NCBI GenBank assembly: GCA_028689195.1
Contig: JAQTWR010000169.1
Coordinates: 1 to 6,271, forward strand
Reading direction: 5' to 3'
Length of the DNA: 6,271 nt
DNA from: Anaerolineales bacterium
GTDB lineage: Bacteria; Chloroflexota; Anaerolineae; Anaerolineales; Villigracilaceae
Under the pieces are notes generated by a model. That model saw only the letters and a program-made list of their open reading frames with translations. It was not told where the DNA came from and did no database searches. The position numbers were made by a program, and so were the translations under genes. Positions 1 through 4,767 of the stretch are shown in pieces (positions within the stretch are counted from its first letter, which is position 1; every line of letters begins with the position of its first letter).

Positions 1-1
1 G

Positions 2-1135
2 GACGCCACAGGGAAACTGCTCGACACCGGCACGATCTATCCGCACGAGCCGAAGAAAGATTGGCAGGGCGCAATTAATATTTTGCAGGATATGATCAAC
101 CGCCATCACGTTACGCTGATCACCATCGGCAACGGCACGGCTTCGCGCGAGACGGAAAAACTTGTTTCTGAATTAACGCGCGATGCGAAGCAAACCAAAT
201 ATTTGATTGTGAACGAAGCGGGCGCGTCTGTTTATTCCGCGTCGGCGCTGGCGCGGAGCGAATTCCCCGACCTTGATGTGACGATTCGCGGCGCGGTATC
301 CATCGCCCGCCGCGCGCAGGACCCGCTCGCCGAGTTGGTCAAGATTGATCCGAAATCCATCGGCGTGGGAATGTATCAACATGACGTGGAGCAGACCGCG
401 TTGAATCGCGCGCTGGATGGCGTTGTGGAAAGCGTGGTGAATCATGTCGGCGCGGACGTCAACACCGCCAGTCCCGCGCTGCTGACTCATGTAGTGGGCA
501 TCGGTCCCAAATTGGCGAATAACATCGTGGCGCACCGCGATGCAAATGGTCCCTTCAAATCCCGCGCGGCGTTGAAAAAAGTGACGGGGCTGGGACCAAA
601 AGCGTTCGAGCAAGCCGCCGGATTTTTACGAATCCGCGAGGGCGCAAATCCGCTGGACGAGACCGCCATTCACCCCGAGTCGTATGAAATTGCCGAGGCG
701 ATTCTTGAGCGCATGGGGCTGTCGAAAAAATCATCGCTGAGCGAAAGAGCCGCCGCAATCGAATCGCTCATGGAAAAAACATCGGTTGAAGATTTGGCGA
801 AAGAATTAAATTGCGGCGCTCCCACGTTGAAAGACGTTCTCGAACAACTTGCGCGCCCGGGCAGAGATCCGCGCGCCGACGCGCCCGCTCCTATTTTGCG
901 CTCGGATGTGCTGAAAGCCGAAGACCTGATGACGGGAATGCAACTCCAGGGGACGGTCCGCAACGTGGTGGATTTTGGCGCGTTTGTAGATATTGGCGTG
1001 AAGCAGGACGGGCTGCTGCATAAAACGCAAATTCCGCACGGCTCGGTTTTAAAAGTCGGCGATATTATCGACGTGGAAATTCAAAAAATAGAAACCGAGC
1101 GCGGACGGATTGGATTGGGTTTTGTAAAGAAGTAA
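2..1135 (+). CDS. tex: Tex family transcription accessory protein, C-terminal half (5' truncated)
   Basis: The frame is open from the left edge, so the true start lies upstream; 377 residues are present of a family usually 700-780 long. Numbered from the first visible residue: DATGKLLDTGTIYPHEP (1-17) is the opening of the YqgF/RuvC-like domain, and NEAGASVYSAS (71-81) with IGVGMYQHDV (about 120-129) are hallmark Tex blocks. Helix-hairpin-helix repeats follow, with VVGIGPKLANNIV (about 164-176) and VTGLGPKAFEQAAGFLRI (about 194-211). The C-terminus is an S1 RNA-binding domain (about 301-375: GTVRNVVDFGAFVDIG, DGLLH, LKVGDII, RGRIGLGFV). Tex is a cytoplasmic nucleic-acid-binding protein linked to transcription; in some bacteria it affects toxin expression or stress tolerance. 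An internal TTG at 83 could pass for a start, but the 27 residues before it are clearly Tex. The gene converges on its right-hand neighbour and shows no sign of being linked to it. Family assignment is secure. Confidence 0.95.
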   Translation, partial: DATGKLLDTGTIYPHEPKKDWQGAINILQDMINRHHVTLITIGNGTASRETEKLVSELTRDAKQTKYLIVNEAGASVYSASALARSEFPDLDVTIRGAVSIARRAQDPLAELVKIDPKSIGVGMYQHDVEQTALNRALDGVVESVVNHVGADVNTASPALLTHVVGIGPKLANNIVAHRDANGPFKSRAALKKVTGLGPKAFEQAAGFLRIREGANPLDETAIHPESYEIAEAILERMGLSKKSSLSERAAAIESLMEKTSVEDLAKELNCGAPTLKDVLEQLARPGRDPRADAPAPILRSDVLKAEDLMTGMQLQGTVRNVVDFGAFVDIGVKQDGLLHKTQIPHGSVLKVGDIIDVEIQKIETERGRIGLGFVKK

Positions 1136-1156
1136 ATTAGGGATTCGCCACCCGTA

Positions 1157-1176
1157 GCGCGACATTAATGTCGCGC
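1157..1176. repeat. Perfect 20-base palindrome downstream of tex
   Basis: GCGCGACATTAATGTCGCGC reads identically on both strands. It begins 21 bases after the tex stop. No T-run follows on either strand, so it is not a classical intrinsic terminator. It resembles a REP-type intergenic palindrome, and the GCGCGAC core recurs in the next hairpin (1219-1269). It could also be a protein-binding site or slow RNA polymerase at the end of tex. Confidence 0.6.
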
Positions 1177-1218
1177 CGCCACAGATAACCCAAAATTAGA
1201 AATCATCACGGCAATTAG

Positions 1219-1269
1219 ATGCGTCGCGCCTTGCTTCTCAAAAAAATCTGAAGGCAAGGCGCGACGCAT
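1219..1269. terminator. Long GC-rich hairpin between convergent genes (possible terminator or REP element)
   Basis: The arms 1219-1234 (ATGCGTCGCGCCTTGC) and 1254-1269 are exact reverse complements, 16 base pairs. One wobble pair and one A-T pair extend the stem inwards, leaving an A-rich loop of about 15 bases. On the plus strand a T5 run lies 5 bases beyond the stem (1275-1279); no T-run follows on the minus strand. The position, 12 bases past the end of the nuclease-like gene and 83 past tex, suits a shared terminator for converging genes. The spacing of the T-run is not ideal, and a dispersed REP-like repeat is the alternative. Confidence 0.5.
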
Positions 1270-1281
1270 TCGCGTTTTTGA

Positions 1282-2082
1282 TTATGGCACAGCGGTAGCG
1301 GCTTTGTTCGCGCTCCACATTCCAAGCGACGCGGAACTCGCGGTTTGCTGCGCTTGATTGAGGGCGGCGGCGCACGCGGAATCGGGGGGGACGTCCAGCG
1401 CGGAACCAAGCCCCTGCTCGATCAATTTTTGGTTCACGAATAGATTGCCCTGCATGACGTAGCGCAATAACCGTCCGCGCGAGTCTTTGTCGGAAACATC
1501 CGTGACGAGCGTCACTTCCTTGCCGTAGACGAGTTTTGAATTTTCGTTTTTGGCGGCGTCGGCGTATTTTTTATCTTTCGGCGCTTCTACGCCCGTATAG
1601 CGGACAACGTAAACCAGTTTATCAATCAACACGCGGACGGTGTTTCCGTCCAATATCTCGACGACTTTTCCCGTTTGCACGGGATGAGTAGGAACGCAGG
1701 TCGCGCCGCTGGGAGCGGATTGAGTGGGAGACGCGGGAGGTTCAGCGGACGCTTCCAGCGCGGGCGTGGAAGTCAATTCCAATACGGGCGCGAAGGTGGG
1801 AACGTCGACGATGGGCAGCAACACAGCCGTCGCCGTAGGCAAAGCGTTGGGGGCGCTGGTCGAAGTCGTAAACGCGCCGATATTCGCGGTCGGAACAGCC
1901 GTAACGTCTGAGGTCGGGGCGACGGGAATAAAATTGGAGAAGGCGTCCGCGAGCGACTTTCCTTGCGGCATGTTGAGGAGCATCAATCCAAAAGCGAGCG
2001 TTCCGCCCGCTAAAGCAAACAAGGCAACGACGATTAACTTATTGACGACGTCCTTCTTCCAAAAGGCGACAAACGATTTCAT
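1282..2082 (-). CDS. Membrane-anchored staphylococcal-nuclease-like (SNase/thermonuclease fold) protein, probably catalytically impaired
   Basis: The protein has 266 residues. A short basic N-terminus is followed by one hydrophobic segment (about 13-38), then a linker rich in Pro, Thr, Ala and Ser (about 53-135), then an SNase-like domain (about 138-257). Family features are GKVVEILDGNTVRVL, VVRYTGVEAPK, a KEVTLV strand, DSRGRLLRYV, the FVNQKLIEQGLG helix and a closing LGMWS. Two cysteines flank the domain (about 129 and 237), as in related exported SNases, and may form a disulfide. The topology suggests N-in with the domain outside the cell. In the S. aureus enzyme the active-site positions are D21, R35, D40, E43 and R87; here the equivalents read N147, R161, E166, K169 and R204. 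The arginines are kept and the acidic residues changed, so nuclease activity is doubtful. The ATG at 2082 is chosen over a TTG at 2106 because AGGAAA lies just upstream of it and the longer form would overlap the preceding gene. That gene ends 10 bases upstream. Confidence 0.85.
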   Translation of the reverse strand: MKSFVAFWKKDVVNKLIVVALFALAGGTLAFGLMLLNMPQGKSLADAFSNFIPVAPTSDVTAVPTANIGAFTTSTSAPNALPTATAVLLPIVDVPTFAPVLELTSTPALEASAEPPASPTQSAPSGATCVPTHPVQTGKVVEILDGNTVRVLIDKLVYVVRYTGVEAPKDKKYADAAKNENSKLVYGKEVTLVTDVSDKDSRGRLLRYVMQGNLFVNQKLIEQGLGSALDVPPDSACAAALNQAQQTASSASLGMWSANKAATAVP

Positions 2083-2085
2083 ATA

Positions 2086-2091
2086 TTTCCT
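2086..2091 (-). promoter_or_regulatory. Ribosome binding site for the SNase-like gene
   Basis: The minus strand reads AGGAAA here, with AGGA five bases before the ATG at 2080-2082. This decides the start against the upstream TTG (2104-2106). The site overlaps the last bases before the neighbouring stop codon, which suggests translational coupling in a two-gene unit. Confidence 0.65.
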
Positions 2092-2092
2092 G

Positions 2093-2356
2093 TCAGGATG
2101 AAACAAAGGGCTTTCTTATAATACGAAAGAGCGTCCGCAGCAAACTGAGTACGCCGGCAAGTACGGGAACGCCAGAGATCACCCATACGGCGAGCGTTTT
2201 GCTCCCAAATAGATCAACAACGATTGGGCTGAGAGTAACGGGCGCCAGCGCGTGTACGCTGAAATGATAATAGAGCAGAACGCCCATGCCGATCAGGGCG
2301 AAGTCAATCAGAAGGTCGAACAAAGTCGAAAAGGGATTGATGCGAGGTTTGGTCAT
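2093..2356 (-). CDS. Small membrane protein with two transmembrane segments, function unknown
   Basis: The protein has 87 residues and I do not recognise its family. Two hydrophobic stretches are visible: about 12-32 (FDLLIDFALIGMGVLLYYHF) and about 54-74 (TLAVWVISGVPVLAGVLSLL). Basic residues cluster at the N-terminus (K3, R5) and at the C-terminus (R74, R78, R81, K82). By the positive-inside rule both ends should be cytoplasmic, with a short outer loop between. There are no cysteines or catalytic motifs. The start ATG at 2354-2356 has AAGAGGA (2360-2366) three bases upstream, a somewhat short spacing. It ends 10 bases before the SNase-like gene, so the two are probably co-transcribed, and it could be a membrane partner of that protein. 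The gene call rests on the ribosome site, tight spacing and coherent topology, not on homology. Confidence 0.75.
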   Translation of the reverse strand: MTKPRINPFSTLFDLLIDFALIGMGVLLYYHFSVHALAPVTLSPIVVDLFGSKTLAVWVISGVPVLAGVLSLLRTLFRIIRKPFVSS

Positions 2357-2373
2357 ATATCCTCTTGCGGTTC

Positions 2374-2453
2374 AAAGATTTGTTTCTTTACCACACAAAA
2401 TCTTTTTGGACGCTGGCTTTCGCCGATAGCGTTTTCTGCGCTCGTCAGCGTCC
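2374..2453. repeat. Inverted-repeat pair in the 143-base gap between the 14-haem cytochrome and the small membrane gene
   Basis: Two adjacent structures fill most of this gap. AAAGATTT (2374-2381) pairs with AAATCTTT (2398-2405) around a 16-base loop. GGACGCTG (2408-2415) pairs exactly with CAGCGTCC (2446-2453), enclosing a small AGCG/CGCT stem (2428-2431 with 2439-2442). A T5 run follows three bases later on the plus strand, but no T-run follows on the minus strand, where the genes lie. It therefore does not look like a terminator for the cytochrome. The wording of the second hairpin recalls dispersed intergenic repeats of environmental bacteria, a resemblance from memory that was not searched. 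Any promoter for the small gene would have to lie here; I see no convincing -35/-10 pair. Confidence 0.5.
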
Positions 2454-2499
2454 CTGTTTTTGAATGTACGGTAAGAATGATTTGTAAAATTTAGACAAA

Positions 2500-4500
2500 T
2501 TACCTGCCGTGCGCGTCGGTGTGACAGGCGGTGCATGACTTTCCGTTCATTGGAACGGGATGCATATTTTCCGCAGTCGGCGCGGCGCCGAAGGTCAACG
2601 GTCCCAACGGGGGCGGAGTCGGCAGGGCGTACCGATGGCAAAGATCGCATTCGTCCGTCCACCAGCGATACGGCGCGCCCCAAACGGCATAGTTTTGAGC
2701 AAGGTGACATCCCACATTACCGCAGGCTCTTTGATTCGGGTCATACGATGCGAGCGATAAATCAAAAGAAACCGCGCCATAAGAAAACGTATTATAAACG
2801 AGGGGCGTAGCCGTAAATTTTACGTTGGGCATTCCGTTTACGTGATTGGTGCGATCTACAATAGGCAAGGGGCTATAGGTCGTAACGTCCATGCCGCTGC
2901 GACTCCACCATATTCCAGTCGCGGGCGGGGGCGAAACCTCCCCGTCATGGCAGGTACTGCACGGAATCGGTTCATAACTCATGTTATACGCATGGAGATT
3001 TCCATAGCCATAGTCGTCCACCCATTGATGGCTGTCGCCGACGCCCGCCTGCACGGAAGGCACAGACGTGGTCAAGGGGAAGGCGTGACAATCGGTGCAA
3101 AGTCCCGAAATACTTTGGGTGTTCCATTTGGGCGTAGGTTTGTAGTCGCGTCCGAAGACGATGCTATCGGTGTACGGCGGGGTATAGGTCATGTTGCCGT
3201 GCGAATCCAGCGTATAGACTCTTCTGCCGGTACCGTCAATTGTGTAATCAGGGTTGCTGATCGCGCCCGAAGAAACCGTCTCGCCCGAGTGGCAATACGC
3301 GCCGCCGCAGGTATCCGTTCCAGTGTCGTAAGACGCGGCGACGGAATTCCGCGCTTTGAGCGAACCGGGAGGCGCGGTAGTCGGGTTCAGGTCTACTTCC
3401 ACAGTACCGTCGCGGTGAAAGGCGCTGTCGGTCGGGTGACATTCGCCGCAGCCAAAGATGTAATTGGTCGAATCGCTGAACGCGCCCACCATACCGTAGC
3501 CGACCGCGCTTGCGCTGCTATGTTTGAGATGAGCGCCCCCAGTGGGAGGCGCGCCGTGGCAACTATCACACGCGCCGCCGCCGACGCGCCCGTCGGTGAC
3601 ATGGCAAGAGACGCACACGGCGCGATTATTTGCGCGTAACAGACTGCTGCGCGAATCTCCGCTGGGCGCGCTCGCGTCGTTGGGCCAAAGCGCCGCCCCC
3701 GAAGACGCCGCCATCGTCGCGGTCGAGCCGTGCGAAACATGGCACGCCACGCACGGCACAACGTCGGTTCGATGACGAAACGCGAAAGCGCTATCGCCCG
3801 AATCGGTATGTCCGCTCCCCGACCCCGTCATGTAGCGCGAATGACATTGGCTGCACCAGGCGCTCAGGCTGGTACTTTGAACGCCGTATCCCTCGCCGAG
3901 ATAACGGTTTGTGGGGCTGGTCACCGTGTAGTTTTTAGTCGTCTGATCCAGAACGTATACGGAACTCGCGGCGTCCGATCCGCTTGGGATGGGACGCAAC
4001 ATGCGGTAAGAACTTTCTCCATGCGGGTTGTGACACGAGCTGCAAGACAGGGTATAAGATTTCCCAACGCCGCTTCCGATGGCGCCATTTCCCCACATGA
4101 CGCCGCCCGAACCAACATGATGAGAGGACGTCACCGAAACGGGGGCGGCTGTTCCGTCGAGTGCGGTATCCATTGTGGCGGTAGAAAAACCGCCCGCGCG
4201 CAGACCGCCGTCCAGAGCGCCTTCGGCGCCGCCCAAATATGTTCCGCCCATTACGTCTGTGCTTGCGCCCGTTCCCGCGTGGCAGGTAAGACACAACGCG
4301 GTCGAATCGCTGACAACAAGCAAGTCATTCGACTTCGCGCTGTGGGCGCGGTGACATCCCGCGCAGCCGTCCGTATCGGATGTGAAATTACCGTGCGGTC
4401 CGCCATTCGCGGAGCTCGTTCCCGCCCAAAACGCCGCGCAAAACAAAGCCAGAATAAAAGCAATCCATGGATAATAAGAAAAATTTCGCATTTTACGCAT
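2500..4500 (-). CDS. Secreted 14-haem multihaem cytochrome c (doubled-CXXCH and CxxxxCH modules)
   Basis: The protein is complete at 666 residues. A Sec-type signal peptide spans about 1-31 (basic MRKMR, hydrophobic core, likely cleavage SSA/NGG). Twelve CXXCH haem sites begin at residues 46, 70, 153, 216, 250, 296, 311, 351, 468, 514, 618 and 656. Two CX4CH sites begin at 398 (CGGAYCH) and 593 (CGNVGCH), giving 14 potential c-haems, about one per 48 residues. Residues 32-80 form a doubled-CXXCH module (CAGCHRAHSAK ... CLTCH). Residues 311-404 (CDSCHGAPPTGGAH ... CX4CH) match the CxxxxCH/CXXCH module known from Geobacter secreted cytochromes. Seventeen further histidines can supply distal ligands, so bis-His haems are feasible. 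No C-terminal anchor, sortase signal or haem-free enzymatic domain is seen, so electron transport outside the membrane is the likely role; the partner is unknown. Start: ATG at 4498-4500 with GGAG five bases upstream; the internal ATG at residue 4 is too far from it. The upstream gene encodes a second multihaem cytochrome. Confidence 0.93.
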   Translation of the reverse strand: MRKMRNFSYYPWIAFILALFCAAFWAGTSSANGGPHGNFTSDTDGCAGCHRAHSAKSNDLLVVSDSTALCLTCHAGTGASTDVMGGTYLGGAEGALDGGLRAGGFSTATMDTALDGTAAPVSVTSSHHVGSGGVMWGNGAIGSGVGKSYTLSCSSCHNPHGESSYRMLRPIPSGSDAASSVYVLDQTTKNYTVTSPTNRYLGEGYGVQSTSLSAWCSQCHSRYMTGSGSGHTDSGDSAFAFRHRTDVVPCVACHVSHGSTATMAASSGAALWPNDASAPSGDSRSSLLRANNRAVCVSCHVTDGRVGGGACDSCHGAPPTGGAHLKHSSASAVGYGMVGAFSDSTNYIFGCGECHPTDSAFHRDGTVEVDLNPTTAPPGSLKARNSVAASYDTGTDTCGGAYCHSGETVSSGAISNPDYTIDGTGRRVYTLDSHGNMTYTPPYTDSIVFGRDYKPTPKWNTQSISGLCTDCHAFPLTTSVPSVQAGVGDSHQWVDDYGYGNLHAYNMSYEPIPCSTCHDGEVSPPPATGIWWSRSGMDVTTYSPLPIVDRTNHVNGMPNVKFTATPLVYNTFSYGAVSFDLSLASYDPNQRACGNVGCHLAQNYAVWGAPYRWWTDECDLCHRYALPTPPPLGPLTFGAAPTAENMHPVPMNGKSCTACHTDAHGR

Positions 4501-4505
4501 ACGTT

Positions 4506-4509
4506 CTCC
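4506..4509 (-). promoter_or_regulatory. Ribosome binding site of the 14-haem cytochrome
   Basis: The minus strand reads GGAG, five bases before the ATG at 4498-4500. It favours this start over the ATG three codons later. Upstream, the AT-rich stretch TTGTTTTATAGC (about 4525-4536, minus strand) could contain a -10 element, but I cannot pair it with a -35 box. Confidence 0.55.
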
Positions 4510-4539
4510 AAAAAAGCGTCGTAATCGCTATAAAACAAG

Positions 4540-4658
4540 GAGTGTCTAAAAGGATGGGCTTTCTTTAACGCGAAGGCGCAAAGACGCCAAGCCTCAAAGG
4601 TTTCTTTGCGTCTTCGAGTCTTCGTGACTTTGTGTTTAGCCCACAAAGTTAGACACTC
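4540..4658. repeat. 119-base inverted-repeat element upstream of the 14-haem cytochrome (MITE- or REP-like)
   Basis: The ends are imperfect 21-base inverted repeats. GAGTGTCTAA (4540-4549) pairs exactly with TTAGACACTC (4649-4658), then six unmatched bases, then GGGCT (4556-4560) pairs with AGCCC (4638-4642). The interior also folds on itself: the CGCGAAGGCGCAAAGACGC side is roughly complementary to the GCGTCTTCGAGTCTTCG side, so most of the element could form one long interrupted hairpin. It has no coding capacity. The interior wording is like a family of intergenic repeats seen in many environmental bacterial genomes; this is from memory, not a search. I see no clear target-site duplication at the flanks. 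Its position between the cytochrome genes means it may affect transcription or RNA stability. Confidence 0.6.
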
Positions 4659-4660
4659 TC

Positions 4661-4727
4661 ATAAAACAGGGCTTCCGCCCAAAGCGCAAAGTTGAGATAC
4701 TTTGAACCCTGTCAAGCGAAAGCCCTG
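4661..4727 (-). terminator. Terminator-like hairpin after the truncated cytochrome gene
   Basis: Read on the minus strand, CAGGGCTTTCGC (4716-4727) pairs along its length with GCGGAAGCCCTG (4667-4678), 12 pairs with one G-U. TTTTAT follows at once (4661-4666). The 37-base loop holds a further CAAAG/CTTTG stem (4687-4691 with 4700-4704). It begins about 40 bases beyond the stop codon of the cytochrome at 4768. A GC-rich stem followed by a short T-run fits an intrinsic terminator, though the loop is large. If it works, the two cytochrome genes are at least partly uncoupled in transcription. Confidence 0.5.
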
Positions 4728-4767
4728 CAAGAGACGCTAAATACCTGCCGCCTCGCAAGATTCTTGC

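Noticed and set aside
2104..2106. TTG as the start of the SNase-like gene
   Set aside because: The ATG at 2080-2082 has a well-placed AGGAAA and avoids overlap with the preceding gene.
2480..2500. ATTTGT/ACAAAT inverted repeat at the end of the 14-haem cytochrome as a terminator
   Set aside because: Six A/T-rich pairs without a GC stem or a T-run on the minus strand; too weak to call.
4438..4440. Cys21 of the 14-haem cytochrome as a lipobox cysteine
   Set aside because: The preceding residues A-L-F do not fit a lipobox, which needs Gly, Ala or Ser at -1, and a normal signal-peptidase site follows at SSA/N.
2842..4524. Long plus-strand open frames (2842-3639 and 3730-4524) opposite the 14-haem cytochrome
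   Set aside because: They are Arg/Ala-rich, lack domain features, and lie antisense to a gene with 14 haem motifs and a signal peptide. The GC-rich codon pattern of the cytochrome explains them.
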